Shown here: positions 12,266-25,408 of the stretch, in pieces | How the letters are laid out: the number at the start of each line of letters is the position of its first letter | Position numbering within the stretch: position 1 is the first letter of the stretch | Source of the DNA: Neodiprion pinetum | Lineage: Eukaryota > Arthropoda > Insecta > Hymenoptera > Diprionidae | Assembly (NCBI RefSeq): GCF_021155775.2 | Contig: NC_060237.1 | Coordinates: 21,536,970 to 21,600,969, forward strand | Direction: 5' to 3' | Length of the DNA: 64,000 nucleotides | Notes under the pieces: model-generated | Seen by the model: the letters and a program-made list of their open reading frames with translations, nothing else | Told to the model about the DNA's origin: nothing | Databases searched by the model: none | Made by a program: the position numbers and the translations under genes

Positions 12266-14990
12266 ATAATTCAACGTTGAGTTGATTTATCGTTTGTTCG
12301 TTACCGCCAAACAAATATCAACAAAGTATAAAAAACTCTCATCGGCGCGAACGAATTACGCATTACAGTGTATGGAAGCGCGTACAATTCGCATGGCGTT
12401 TTCACGTGAAAACTTGTCGCATACCCTCTCTTATCGTCCGTATGTATCCGAGCCATGGGGGAGAACAGATATTTCGCATGTTGCGGAATATGATATTCAT
12501 GTTTGCATGAAACGTAACGTGCTCGGGTTCACCTGATGTAACGAAACCAGAGTGCATGTACCGCGAGTTGCACATGCGCGCGTATCTCTGGCGCATTTGC
12601 ATTGCTTAATACGATTTCTGATTCAACCCCCTCAACTCCCCTACCCGCCCACCGTCAACCCAGCAACGGGTATCGAGCAGAGGAGCGCGGTGCACGTCAT
12701 GTGGCTACATGCATATAATATAAGTAACTACTGCAGCGGTGCTTGAGAAACTGGGGAAACTGTAGTTACTTGCCGTAAAACCAGAGAGAGTTATGTGAAT
12801 AGGTAATTATACAATACGTACAGTGCGATGTGGGTTTTAGTTTGATGAAAAGTAAAATTAGTGCAGTTAGAGCGGCCTAATTACCCCGGTAAGTTACGTG
12901 TACACACAGCGTCGCGTCGCGAGAGGAATAATTTCAATTTTCATTTTTTTTTTTTTTCTTTGTTTTTTTCCCTCTCCACTTCCCTTCCATTCGGTGTAAA
13001 CTTTGATATTGCCCCGAACTCTCGTGAGTTTCAGTGCAGCGTTTTAATTCTCCCTCTAAAAGCGTGTATAATTAAACTTGCATAATTGCCGACTCGTATA
13101 CAAATTCCTTGCTCAAAGCGTTTAAATTCGTTTCCGCAACCCTCGTCAAAACGTCGTCATCACCGTCGAATTCACAGCGCGCTGCTGCAGTAAGCCCCGG
13201 GTGCATAAATGCTTGGGAAATTTTCCCTGATAAAATTACGTCGGGAAATCTTTGATCGTCGATGCAGCGAGTCGGGCGTGACGCGGAGAGAGATGAACTC
13301 GAGGAGCACGAGAAGTCGGTGCCCGTAATACGCGATGCACGTGTGTCGGAGTAACCTGCAAGAGTGCATATAGATGGAGATATGCACCTGACCGCTAAGA
13401 GCGGAATGCAGTAGCACCGCGTTGCTGGTTGCGGCGATGCAATCTCAGAGTACTTCTATCAAGAGCTTCTCCGAGGCTGCCGCACACAACGAACGAACGC
13501 GTATCACTGGTAGCCACAGTCCGAGCTGCTCGAATCCTCGAGCAAGGCTGCATTGCAGCAGGAGCCGGAGATACGGACCTCGGCGTAAGTGCAGACAGCC
13601 TGCGGGGACGTTCAACTGCTTCTGCTTTATTAACCGCGTCTTACTTGCCGTCCGCGAGAGAACCTCGACCGGTCCTCGGGTCCCTTCGCCTCCGAGGACG
13701 TGGTGCGCTTTCGTAAAAAACGATTATACATTGCGCCAAACGCGATCAAGCTTAATACCCTGGATGCAGATGTTCCTCAAGCCGGATTTACTCCGATGCT
13801 TTCGGTGCTAACCGAACCGCATTCTTCGCTTTGGAAATTCAATTTATTGATAAGATGGTGGTTGCTCGCGCTGGGATAGCAATGTGTGGTGAGCAGTTTC
13901 GTGGTAACGGAAACGAGGTATATCAATGACAAGATCGAATTTTAATAATTAATTTAAACGATTCGGTACATGTCCGGACGCTTGATCCAGTATCGAGACA
14001 CCACAGTTTTACCGAATTAATTTGAACCAACGGAGCATTTGTAGAGTAGTTTGTACATCGTACGATAAAAAAATTTCGACATTTCCAGGCCGACAAAATC
14101 GATTGGACTGAGCTTGTAGTAATCGTACGATATTATCACACGCGTAACGCTTAGGTTTAATCGTTCATTTGACACGAGAATTAATTTTTCAACAATATTG
14201 TTGGGGTAAGCGATTCGCGTCCTGAATAATTGATCCAGGGAACCTGCAGCTATCCGCAAACGATCAGAGCAGCGTATTAAGGGTGGGGGATATAATCGGG
14301 TCCGTGCTAAGGATCGATTAGCGGACCTGCGTCAACAGCGTTGTAGACTGGGTTGGGTACGACCGAAAAGCGAATCGATGGAGTATGGATCGAAAGGAAA
14401 CTAGCCGAGCGGATACACGCCGAGCTATATCTGGATGGACACTTGGTAAACAGAACGGGGGCGTAAGGTTTATACGTAGAACGTCCAGTATAATATGCCG
14501 GGTCCGAGGTGTGGACCACGTTTACAGATTAATGCGGGCAAACATGTTTATTTGACGACACATCAAGGTGTATGCTCGGTCACGTACCCAAATGTCCCTC
14601 CGCGCCGTGGCGCCAGCCGCCAAACTAAACAAAGCTCGAAAAGCATTGCGTGCTTTTATCCAGGTCAAGATCGTTAAAGTCCGGTAACCATCGCCGCTTC
14701 CTCCTTGCAGTTTCCGTTTTCCCCGGTTTTACCTGGAATCAACACCTAGCGGGTATTCCGATTGGTCTGCTTTAAGGGCGCCGGCTTGGAGCACGTGATC
14801 CATGAGGGTGGAATTCTTCCTCCGATTCCAACACTTGGCTAAACCGAAAAGTCCCGCTTTACACAAAGTCAAGGACCTGCTTTCTCCAAAGGCTTAAAGG
14901 ATTATTTTCATCCGTTTAAGTTGACGCGTCTTTATTTTCCAGCTGCCATCGCGCGTTTTGAAGTATACGATAAAGTGTCATTTTTTACAG
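12266..14990. other. Unique non-coding sequence, no gene recognised
   Basis: The stretch contains a pyrimidine tract near 12.95 kb and several good plus-strand acceptor-like sequences, such as CTTCCTCCTTGCAG near 14710 and TTTATTTTCCAG near 14941. I find no donor-bounded exon that reads as a protein. Overlapping open frames at 13422-13811 are Arg/Ser-rich in both frames and unconvincing. Confidence 0.5.
12944..12992. repeat. Poly-T run and pyrimidine tract
   Basis: A run of 14 T followed by about 35 bases that are mostly C and T on the plus strand. No AG|exon with a usable frame follows at the right distance, so I list it as simple sequence. Confidence 0.8.
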
Positions 14991-15204
14991 TTTGCTTATG
15001 AGAAAAATCCAGACCGTGCCATTCGAGATCATTTTGAAACTGAAAGAAACGAAAATTGCGCCGTCGGTGGATACAGTGTAGAAGTCAAAAGCGAGTCGAT
15101 GAAAGATCACGTCGAGTTTCACCAGGATATACACACTGCAGACTGCACTGCAGGCTAGCTTTGACGTATAATAACGGGAGCTATAATAATGGCGATGTAA
15201 TAAA
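14991..15204 (+). other. Candidate terminal exon, function unknown
   Basis: A strong acceptor (GTCATTTTTTACAG, ending 14990) is followed in phase by 55 codons to a TAG at 15156-15158. An AATAAA polyadenylation hexamer follows at 15199-15204. The predicted peptide is acidic and balanced (rich in Asp, Glu, Val, His; few Arg or Ser), unlike most chance frames here, but I recognise no domain. The frame extends upstream only to a non-ATG position, consistent with either an internal start at a splice junction or chance. No matching upstream exon is identified. It lies on the opposite strand to the ratchet candidates, so it would belong to a different or nested transcript. Confidence 0.15.
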
Positions 15205-15214
15205 ATAGAAGATA

Positions 15215-16036
15215 ATGATATACCGAGCGGTGAATTCATTTGCGAGGCACGCAACGTACTTTGGCGAATATCTTTCTCCTCTTGGCCTTAGGCAGGTACA
15301 GTCACTACGTCAAGTTCCCGACAAGTTAAGCCTTGACGACATCAGTCCGAACTCTCCATCGCGTCACCGGATTTGCGTTTTAAATTTATTATCAAAAACG
15401 AAAAAAGGCGCCAACTCACTCGGTGACACGCAACCGAAGTTGAGTCGACTTTATTGCCGTTCATGTGCCGTTCCCGACGAGAGTCTGTGGCCGACCTTGA
15501 CCGCTCTTGACGAACGGGATGCCGAGCATAAGTTGGCTGCTTTGGCGGTCATTTGGGCTGGAGTTTTCGATCCGGAGCTAACGCTGATTGACGAATCTCG
15601 TCCAGGATGAGGGTGAGCTCGAGGAGACGCGAGGTGACTGTACCTCAGCAGTGCGCACAAATGCAGCAAATTGCTTGCAAGACGTGCCTGGCGTGTTAAT
15701 TCATTTCATAGCGATGCGAATGCGAGATATTCCCAGCAGCAGAAGCGGCGCTTGCACTGCATAGACCACTCGGAGTTATTAAATCAAGAAAACCTGCAAC
15801 CAGCTAATGCTTTTCGAAACGAGCATCTCCGGCGCTCGAGTAACGGTGCACCAGTTGATACCAGGTACGGTCAACGGGGATGTTGGAAGGTTGCGGGTAT
15901 TTCGGTCATCGGTGTCCAAAGACGAGCGGCGCTTATTTCATTTCTGTTTCAATTTTCACGCCGATTTTTAATCCTTTCAAGCACGCTGCCGGATAGAAGC
16001 GAAAAGGGTTCAAGTGAGGACGGCCTGTGCAATTGA
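15215..16036 (+). other. Coding-like open stretch interrupted by clustered stops
   Basis: One reading frame is open from an ATG at 15215 to 15607, closes at three TGA codons clustered in 15608-15637, and is open again in the same frame from about 15640 to 16034. The part at about 15450-15607 looks the most protein-like: a CRSC motif, an Ala/Leu/Asp/Glu-rich run and many codons beginning with G. Over the whole first segment, however, purines at codon position one are only about half, so codon bias is not convincing. It could be a decayed coding fragment or chance. I assign no family; the CxxC resembles the start of a ZAD-type zinc finger only superficially. Confidence 0.12.
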
Positions 16037-16123
16037 GCGAACACACCTTTTCCACGGACCGCAGACAAGTGTAGGAATCGAAAATTTCCAATTTTGCGGG
16101 GTAAAAATTGACGGTAGTTAATT

Positions 16124-16169
16124 AATTATAACTTCCAAGTTCACGCAGCTCAACTTGAAAGTTATAATT
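16124..16169. repeat. Hairpin: 18-bp inverted repeat, 10-nt loop
   Basis: The left arm AATTATAACTTCCAAGTT (16124-16141) and right arm AACTTGAAAGTTATAATT (16152-16169) are reverse complements at 17 of 18 positions, separated by CACGCAGCTC. The stem does not extend outward, so it is shorter than a typical animal microRNA precursor. A small foldback relic or structured RNA element are both possible. Confidence 0.75.
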
Positions 16170-19100
16170 GCGTTGAGAACAATCAGTCGGTATACCGTGA
16201 TTACACAACAACCGCAGGGCGAACGGTATACGCCAGACTTATTTGTCGCTTCAACTTTGTCCGCATAACATTATACACACATACAATATACATAAACCTA
16301 CCTCTCATCAACTTTTTATTTTTACTCTTACTTTTGTCATCTCCTCCTTTAAAACTTCATTGGCCGCCAGACTCAATCATAACTCGGTCGTGTAAACCAA
16401 TCTTCAGGACGGGAGACCGAAACTCGTCGTCAAATGTCTCGTCTCCTCCCAGTAAATTTTCATCACAGTGTTTTCAATCAACCGTCTTCGTCGGTTACTT
16501 GGCGAGTATCAGCTTCACCAAAATATCTCATCGTGATCTCAGGGTTGAAAAGAATCGCGGGTCTCTCATTCGGAAGATCGAAACCATCTCACGTCCGTCT
16601 CCTCGGCTCCTCCAGGTTCTCTAATGTGATCGAGTTTCTCTTTCCCTCGCCCTAAGAGACGGTTGAATGAGTTTACAACTGCGTCATGGTTCGGAAATTT
16701 TTTGACCCGAGTCGAATTTTGGCCGATATGCCCGAACCACGGTTGGAATAGACACGTTTACCGGTTCTCTGCGCTTTCAACGCACGCTTGTATATTGTGT
16801 ACACTATGCGGCGGTATACAATTATCTACACGTAGCTTTAACCACAGCTTATCCCCGCAGATCAAGTCAGCTGCCGGCGCTGCTGCTGCAGCTGGTTTTT
16901 TTCTCGAATAAGCGGGTGCAGCCTTAAGTTGTTATACTTGTACATCGTGGTTACCACAGCCAGCACGCATACACACGCGCACGCGCACTTTGGCACGCGC
17001 GTGTGGCTACAGACATGTAATACACTAACGTGCCCGTCGCGTAAGCAAATGCGTGCCTCTGCAGGCCACTCTCCCCGACCGCAAGCAGAACGGAGACGTA
17101 TTTATCTTTAAAAGCTGCGCATGGGGGAAGACACGCGTACCCGGCAACTCTCTGTACGTACCTGAGCAATACGCTTGGTCAAAACTTCATGCTCGGTTTT
17201 AGCCACACAGAAGCAAATACTCGATCACAAGGATTTCGTGCTGCGGTTGGTCCCGAATGATGATGAACGACCGGACGTAATTAATAATTCGATAACGCGG
17301 CCTTGCGCTGAAATCTCGTTTTGGCAGCTATACAACTTATATTGGCGTAATCTGTTGGTCGTGATTGACGATAATCATTGTTCGTTAATTTGAATTCCGA
17401 TGTATGAAACTCGCATCGTCGTGTGTAGGTAGTCGGTGGGACAAGATACAGCGAATCGGGTCCTCGTTAGACTTTATAGATCCAAGTCGAGACGCGTTGC
17501 ATGTGTTTTCAACTCCATGTGTCTGGGCTCGGTTGTATACAGGATCCAGGAAATCGGTGTAGTACTGCAGCCGCACCGCGTGCATCGGTGCTCATTAGCC
17601 GAAGTGGTGGTTAGGAACTCCTCCTGACCCATTGCTGAGCTGGTGGCGGTGGTGGTGCCGCTGCTGCGTCTCGTTTGTTATTAAATTGAAGTATCTATTG
17701 CGCGGCCAGCCATGAATCAGCTGTGCAGGAGCGGGGCTGAACCAAGTTTGTGTATTCATGAGACGAGAAGACCGCCCCGCGTACAGCTCGTCCGGGATAC
17801 GCGCTAGTGGAACTTCCGATTAATATTCACAAGGCGCGCTCGTTGATTGGCTATTAATTACCTGAAAGGCTCTGCTATTCAATACACTGGACGGGAATAC
17901 AGATGAACTTTCGGATATCGTAACCGTTCCCGAAACCCAATCCACGTGGTTCGATATTCCTCACGGATTATCAACACTCTCCATCTGCCCGGGAATTCCG
18001 CCGCGCATAAATCAACTCCGATGTTTACACAAGTAGCAATCTTCCAAGCATTTATTATATGAGGAATTAATTAGGTTTACTCCACCTCTCCTCTCCTTCG
18101 GTAAATTGTATCAGATCTTCAAGGATCATGGGAGTAACTCGTCGATCTATGAGGCGACGGCTCAGGCTGATTGGAACCTTCTCAGTTTCATTAGGAGGTT
18201 TGACCCCCTCAGTCCAATCAGCGATTGTTAAATTCCCACGTGCAACTCGATCCGTTGATTAAATCTCATCCACAAATTTTTAATGCGTGAATTAATTTGC
18301 TTGTCCCGACATTCGGAGTCGGTGGACAGCACGGGGTTTGCGAGACCGTGATAACCGTGACATCTCGAGCACGTGGTGCACCATGACAAACCCGTGGCGG
18401 TTAGCCACGGAATACATATATATATAATAATACCTCAGAATATAGCACGAGCATAACGAATTATCATAGCGGAGTATAAAGTCGGGTGCTGGCGCCATAA
18501 GTCACCATGGACCATAAACATTGCGCAGTGGATTCCGGGCCCCATATGATCCATGCGAGTCCCTCGACGCTCCCTATGTAATAAAACAAGTGTTCGCATG
18601 GGACATAATTGTTGAGCTACGGTGGTGGCGATTCGTCCGTGAAATGGCAGTCTGTTGTTCGATGCCTGCATGACTTTGCATCGGGGGGAGGATGCTCACT
18701 CGATCATCATGGTACACGGATCAGCGAAATTTGACAGAAAAATCGGCGATTTCTCGATCAAGGGCTTTTCACCAGTGTGAATCGTGTACCTTGAAACAAA
18801 ACGATCTTCATTTTCTAACAACACCTGAATCAACTCTTGCCGATGTTCCTTGCGTCGCGCTGGTCGTTCAAGTCATTTTCACTTCCACTGTAAAACACAT
18901 CCCAACCCAGACGCGAACAGCTATCGTTGCGCAAGAGACGTTGCTTCGACATCCTAAGGGTGTGACGTCGTTCAGTGGTTTCTGATCATCCACGTGCAGT
19001 GTGTGGTTACAGTGTAACTACAATGTACCTACGCTGCGGGGCTGCAAGGTGGATAACGCACCGCAAAATGGTGATGCATATGCATAGGAAGCAGCGGCCG

Positions 19101-20157
19101 ATGTGTATTTAGCATGTAAGACATCAATCACAGTCCGGACAATATTGGCATGATAATCAGAATGGATTCAGTGGGGTTGGGTCTCGGTCCAGGGGGCACC
19201 GTCTAGAGGGTGCGGATGAATCACCCTGCTGCTCCCGTCTATCGTCTGTCTCCAGTTCACCACCCTCTAATTCCTTCACTCGTGCCACTGCACTTTGCCT
19301 GCAACTGTTTCAGTCCTCTTTTTTTCACACCCGAATACCGCTGCGGGACGGTTCGCACTAAAATAGATATCTCGAAGCTGCTCCGGTAGCTGTTTTGCTC
19401 AGAGTTTCGGGGTCGACTCAGGTGCATGTTGCCAGAAATACGTGATTCTGTTACCGAATGCAACAACGGTGATTATTCGCTGGATTATAAGTTGTGGGAC
19501 TGGTGGTAGCTTATAAGTTTGATTTTGTAAAGGTGGAAGGACCACCCCGGCTTTCCAAGACACTTAAATTGATTAAACCGGCAGGAATGGTTCAGCTATT
19601 GTCGAAGTTCACCGACCGTACGAAATTCTGATTTACAGTCCCGAGCCCAATCCTCGAAATTTCAACATAAGCTTTGCAACAGTTCCCCACGATTTTCTTT
19701 CACTAAGGTCCACCTTCCGCGACGAACGCTTCACGGCAATGGGCATACCGTTCCATACAGTGCCCTACGATAAGCCATGAGAATCAAATAGTTATGGAGC
19801 GTAGAAAGAACCCTCATGGACGGCGACTCGATCGCTTGTAATTTAATTGTAAATTTCACATATTTCCTTTCGTTTTTTTTTCTCTCGTCTGCTAGTTCGC
19901 TTCTCTTTTCATGCCACTCGCACTATGCTTACAATCTGTCGGGGCGTTGCACTTTCCGAAAATCCAATCAGGGAATGAACCTGCCTACCAACGACGGCGT
20001 TATTTTCCGGGGTGAATTTAATGTTTTTAATCTAAATCCCCGCACACGTCTGCGAATGCGTCCCCCAGGAGGTCTAGGCTTAGTCCATCTCCTTGGGGAT
20101 GCTGAGCCAGCCCTCCTCGGGGTGCCGTAAGCGCAGCCACTCACTGTGTCACGGCCG
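16170..20157. other. Unique non-coding sequence, no gene recognised
   Basis: Short open frames on both strands are below 100 codons and overlap one another. I see no element ends, long repeats or splice-bounded exon that I can support. A donor-like CAG|GTACGT on the minus strand near 17.16 kb lacks a good pyrimidine tract. Confidence 0.55.
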
Positions 20158-20182
20158 ATGACGACGACGATGACGACGACGC
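20158..20182. repeat. GAC trinucleotide repeat
   Basis: Imperfect tandem GAC units, with ATGAC interruptions. The minus strand reads as a Val/Ser-rich homopolymer-like frame, an artefact of the repeat. Confidence 0.85.
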
Positions 20183-22090
20183 AAAACCTTTGCAAGTTTC
20201 GCCTGACGACGCAAGAACCCGGCCTGGCATTCCAGCGACAAAAAGCAACCGAGAAAGAGCATTAACCGGGGGAAGATGGAATCGATCCGAGTGACATTCT
20301 GCATGGTGCAGTGGGTCAGGAAGTCGACTCGACTCTCGTCTCACTGCGAGAAGAAACGTCGCGTGGAATATTCTTTAAATCATATTTCGGTGTGAAACCA
20401 ACATGCAAGTATCGGAAGTTCAGTTACCAAGTTTTTACTCATTCCGAGTTCCTGTTACAAACGAATATCCGTCAGTGTAATATTTACCAAGAAATTCACG
20501 ATTTCATTATCTTTTGACAATTTTCGCAGCTTCCTTTTATAATCTCAAAGATCGTGTTACAAGAGCTTTCATTCAAGCTTGGTAAATAAAAATTTCAGTT
20601 ACGATCTAATTATGTTGAAATTTTGAATTATCCGTAAAAACTTATCTATAGTAGTAAACATGTGCCAATTTTTGTCAATATCAAGACCACCATTTTTCAC
20701 AACGGCTCTGCGGCTTATCTTCAACGACGGTTGCGATCGCAATGCGCGGAACAAGACTTGGTTTAAGCCTAGCGTCCGATAACGAGACATTAGAAATTCC
20801 ATTAATATCGGGCGCGGTGCGCGTTAATAAAATAGATTGGTTTTTTGGGAAGGAATGAAGCGGAGGGTCCACCCTCGGCATTAACGTGGCGCTCCGGCCC
20901 CGCGTCAAATCCCAGGACGTATGTCGGGATCATCGGACCCCCGCATACTCGCACATTCGCGTGGGCGCCCCCCACGTTCCGGGGCACCACGACCCCAACA
21001 TACATAGTCATGGACCGAGGGGGTCGCGCGATATACCGACCGGAAAATAGTTACAAAACAGATCCTCGAGTTGGGCGGGAAAAATGATCGTCGATAGGGG
21101 TTCGGAGGAGGAGCGGGGGCGGAAAAGTATACCGTAGGGTTACGGGGTGTAAATGGCAAAAATATTCGAACGTAGGGAGACGTAATGCTACCGCGTAGGG
21201 CGTCCTCAAGATTAAGTGTATTTCTGAGTATTTCTGACCCCGCTGCTTATTGTCATCTGCGACTGTTCTCGACGAATGCGTCATGCATCCAGGGTAAATT
21301 TCTTCGCTGATCGTCATGCGCGTTTTTTATACTCTTACTGTAAAAATCTATAAAAATTTAGCGATGAGACCGGAGGGGATGAAAAGCGGTAAAGTAAAGT
21401 CTGAATTTAGGCAGTACCGGAGGTAAATCGAGTGGCGTATATGACAGATTTCGAAAAGGGAACAGAGGCGGAATCATTCCCCCTAATGTACCTAACAATT
21501 ATTCGAATCATCCAACAATTCGGTGGGTGTCACGAAGCGATTAATTATTTTGCGCGTGATTAATTTCAAACTTTGACAATTTCGGTAGAGAAGCAGCGGC
21601 CAATTAATTTTGCGAGAACCTCTCGATTACCATATAGACGAGTGTTTGCCTGCAGCGTTGAATATTATCTAACTCTACGCATGTGTAGCAGCAGCGGCGG
21701 CATCATCGTCGGCGACACGATAAACACACAAACGCGTGTCCTGCGGGCTGAATCAGTTGGAGGGGGACGATTTTAGGGAGGACCTCACCGAGCGCTGGAT
21801 CAGGGCCACCTAGTGCATCGCACGCAGGACACGCACGTACGGTGCATGCCTTTTGACGAGGAAATAACGATTTGTTTAAACGGCGAATACAATATCTGGT
21901 CCTCGAGGCGGCAGCCGGCCGGTAAGCAGTGAGTAAATAGCCGCGTCGAGTGCGCTGAGCCAACATAGACGCGTGTCTCCCACGCGTTACACTCGGTGTA
22001 GGTATTGAGAGTGTCGCGATAGAAGTAGAAGTAGTCTCTGTTACTTCTCTCATGTGGGGTCTGCGAGAGATGAGTTTCCCACAAACAAAA
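20183..22090. other. Unique non-coding sequence, GC-rich in part
   Basis: The 20.85-21.15 kb part is rich in C and G runs (CCCCC, GGGGG) and keeps frames open on both strands at once (20845-21087 plus, 20802-21159 minus). This is typical of GC-rich non-coding DNA. No motif of a known protein is visible. Confidence 0.5.
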
Positions 22091-22212
22091 CGAGAATAAG
22101 TGGAAGAGGAAGAAGAACAGAGAGAGAAAAAGTCGTAAAGAGAAGAAGAAGACGAGGAGAAGCTGCGAGATAGAGGACGAGAAAAGAAAAAAAAAAGATA
22201 AGAAAAAGAACA
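22091..22212. repeat. Long purine-rich (GAA/AGA) tract, about 120 bp
   Basis: Nearly all bases are A or G on the plus strand, with GAAGAAGAAG and GAGAGAGA cores. On the minus strand it is a pyrimidine tract that yields two open frames of poly-Ser and poly-Phe/Leu character (21703-22224 and 21800-22216); these are artefacts. Purine-pyrimidine tracts of this length can form triplex DNA or serve as GAGA-factor sites, but nothing here shows either. Confidence 0.8.
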
Positions 22213-25200
22213 ACAATCTTCCACACCGCTACGTTACTTATTACACAAGTCTCGCGGGTATTTACAGTAACATAAATTCACGGGCCACGGTAAATACGCC
22301 CGGACCACCCCACGGAGAATTATTTTCCACTCGAGTTGTTGCCCGCGCGCTCTTTTCTGAACCGTACGGTGATTAGGTCCCGGGGAAGATTCACTCTTTC
22401 ACCTCTGATCCACCTCGGCAAGGGATGAAGAATGACGCGCTTCGAGTGAGCCGATGCCTAGCCGAAAATTATGTAGGTAAAGCCGGGAGATAAATGGGGT
22501 GAGCAGTAACGAGCCCTTGCCTTGCCCCCGTCTCGAGTTTCCTTCCGGCGAAAATGACGCGCGCGAGGATCAAATCTGCCCAACGAAGATTTGCCCATTT
22601 TTTTTCTGTTCCCGGGTTTGTCCGTAAACCTGAGGATTCAACGACCGGAAGAATTGTGTAGCGATTTTCAGCAGCCCGCTAACCGAGTCCTTTCTCCAAA
22701 TCGTTTGGGCGGAGACAAGAGCTGCGCGACGGTGTTACGCAGATACGCATCCCACAGCAATTATTCAATGAATACATGAATAACGTTCCACCTGATACAT
22801 AATGCAGCATCGTAATCACAGTACAATAGTAGCCGCTGCGCCGTCGCAGCGCCGAACAAACCACTCGACGAGCTCTGGTCTCACAAATTTTTCTCCGCGA
22901 TGATAATTGACCCTCGGATAATTCAAGGGTGATTCACGCCTCTCGTGAGCTCGTCATCTTCCGCACGAAACGACAGATGATCGTCGGCTCCAACTTAACT
23001 GGGTTAGACAAATAAAGGGGAATTATGGAACCGAGGGACGAACCTGTGCTTTGATCACTGCTTTTCGCCTCACTATCGTCTTCGTCGGGTCCACGCTGAC
23101 AATGAGGTGCGTCTCTCAGGCTCGTTGAGCATTCAATTAAGAAGGTTCAACGCTGGACCGAAAGATGACAAAGCGGGATTTGGGAATTTTGTTTTTGTCA
23201 TGCTGGTTAGGGGCGCGGATTTCTCTCTTCCTCTCTATTTCTCTCTGTCCTTTTAACACGCAGAGCCTGAAATGAATTAAGTCATTTTCGATCCCGGTTC
23301 CTTCAAACTGCCTGTATTACGATACGATCGGCACGGTTTATCGCCTCGTTATACTTGCGCATGAAATAAAAGTGCGACTTGCATCGTCGTGGCGAGACAC
23401 GTCGAGTGGAAGAAAACCCGCATGTACCCAGACATAACTCATACCATACAGAGTCGATAGAAATGCATGACTCGGTGTGCACGACCGGGGCTGCGAAACA
23501 AGCGTTGAATAATAATAAACCGTGTGGTTTTCAAGCGATGCATCATACTTTGCTTTGATCCGCATCAAGCGGTTCAAACTCCTGCAAGTTGGAGGATCGA
23601 TAAGCCGTGCATCGGTGGTGCAAGCACACGTTTCGAACACTCGATGCATGAAGACGTCAGGAGGGACGGGTTTAAGCTACGTTAATTCCCTCTATTCATC
23701 GCTTGGCAAGCGGTTCGGAAGGGCACTTAAAAAATTCCGCAGCGTCTTCGAATTCAAACTTATATGTGTATTACCGTACTGCGCGAGCAGCTTCCCATTG
23801 ACAGAAAACCTCGTGACGATGTTCGAGCAGCGGCACTTTCCCTTTGGAAATCACATCTCGAGGGACCGGTTCGCCTCTCCTAAGTGTCTTCCTGCAGTGA
23901 GTCAAGGATTGAAACGAACCCCGTAAAAATTCAAAGTGACAGTAGACTCTGCATATTGGAATAGATCCAGGTTTTTTCTAGTCACTGGTTTTACTTCAAG
24001 TATCGAATGGGCTTGATTCGAGTTGAGTGACAGTTGCGGGATGTTAGCTTTTTCTATATTTTTTTTTCTGTAACAAAAATCTGTTTCACAGAAAAATATA
24101 AACTTGTGCGCTTTCGATGAATACTGAAATAAGTTGGCGACAATGCACCGCCGTAAATAAATTTCTTTACATTCTGTAACTAGTGATCCTAGACACGCAA
24201 GGAGAGCTTTTAATCGAAACCAATTCGTAGTTCAAGTGCGTCATTATATGTGTAACAGATGTTTGCGAACGAACCATATGGGGAAAATACACCGATATTA
24301 AGCCTGGAAGTTGCTATCGGGGGTTTATAAGAGAAAGTCTAGCTGTCGTCGACGGGATTCCGGATAACAAATGGGTCGAGTTGCGTCACTGGCCATAATC
24401 CCTTGCATCATAGGTTGTATAAAACGGTGGTAAAAGCGTATGGATTGGGGTGACATTTCAACCGACCTAGTGTCGCGATCTCGTCAAACGGATAACCGAA
24501 ACTTGAACCTTAAGGCGTTCTTTGATCTCTTTAATTCTATGTCTTACAATTAGGCGACTGCGGGGTTGAATCGTCAAGAGTCAAAGGCCGCCCCCGTTTT
24601 CAACTTCTTTGATGGCTAATAATCGGGTATTTACGGCTAAACGACGTTTAATCAAACTAGTTACAGCCGCCTATAAAGTCGCTGCGTAATCGATGGTGCA
24701 CCGAGCCAAGGTAAGACCTGGTCGTCTTATAAGCTCGCACACACAGCTGCCTCCGTAGTTCTATTATATCGCCATTTGCATGCTCACCGAAGCTGAAGGC
24801 TTTATGGATCCCGTTCGTTATATCGATATACAAGATTATCGGCTTTCGTAGGCTTTTTCTGCGCTCCGTAAAGGTATAAGGTATATAATAAACGGGCAGG
24901 AAATTTTCTCGATTTATTATTCAGATTAACGGCTGATTCGTGCGGTCATTTTCATCACGCGGTGAACGATCAAAGGGGCTGCAGCCGTTCCCCCTAGCGT
25001 CTTAAAATAATTCCGAAAGCCTTTTTTCTTTCCCGACTTCATTCGATCTAATCGAATCAATTTTCGCTGAAATGAAATTTCAGGCATAAGAAGGGACCCT
25101 TCAACACGTATCGATCGTTGAAAATTCCACGATTTCTCTCGCTAACGGTTATTCCAAATGCAGAAACTCGTTCCTTGAATGAAAATCGTCGATTGGTAGC

Positions 25201-25408
25201 ACGTAAATTTTCCTCACCTCGCTGCAGCCGTTTTTCTGATGGTGCAATTTCATTTATAATTCAACGATTTCCTCAGGTATTCAACCGGTTTCTCGACTTT
25301 CTGTTTCTACTGTTCCTTGACCGGATTTTTAACCTGCGTTACAGCGTTGTGCAGACACTCTGCGCAGTCTGCTTTCGCTGTATAATAACTAAGATTGAAA
25401 GAATAATC

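Noticed and set aside
15025..15039. 15-base identity to the Drosophila bantam microRNA (GAGATCATTTTGAAA)
   Set aside because: The match stops inside the mature sequence, the flanks do not form a proper precursor hairpin, and as I recall the bee form of bantam differs within exactly these bases, so this is a coincidence.
15275..15300. Plus-strand AG|GT with a pyrimidine tract (CTTGGCCTTAGGCAG|GTACAG)
   Set aside because: The donor half is weak and the tract is interrupted by purines, so it is not comparable to the minus-strand ratchet candidates.
21703..22224. 173- and 138-codon frames, minus strand, Ser/Phe-rich
   Set aside because: Both are produced by translating the long purine tract; low-complexity artefacts.
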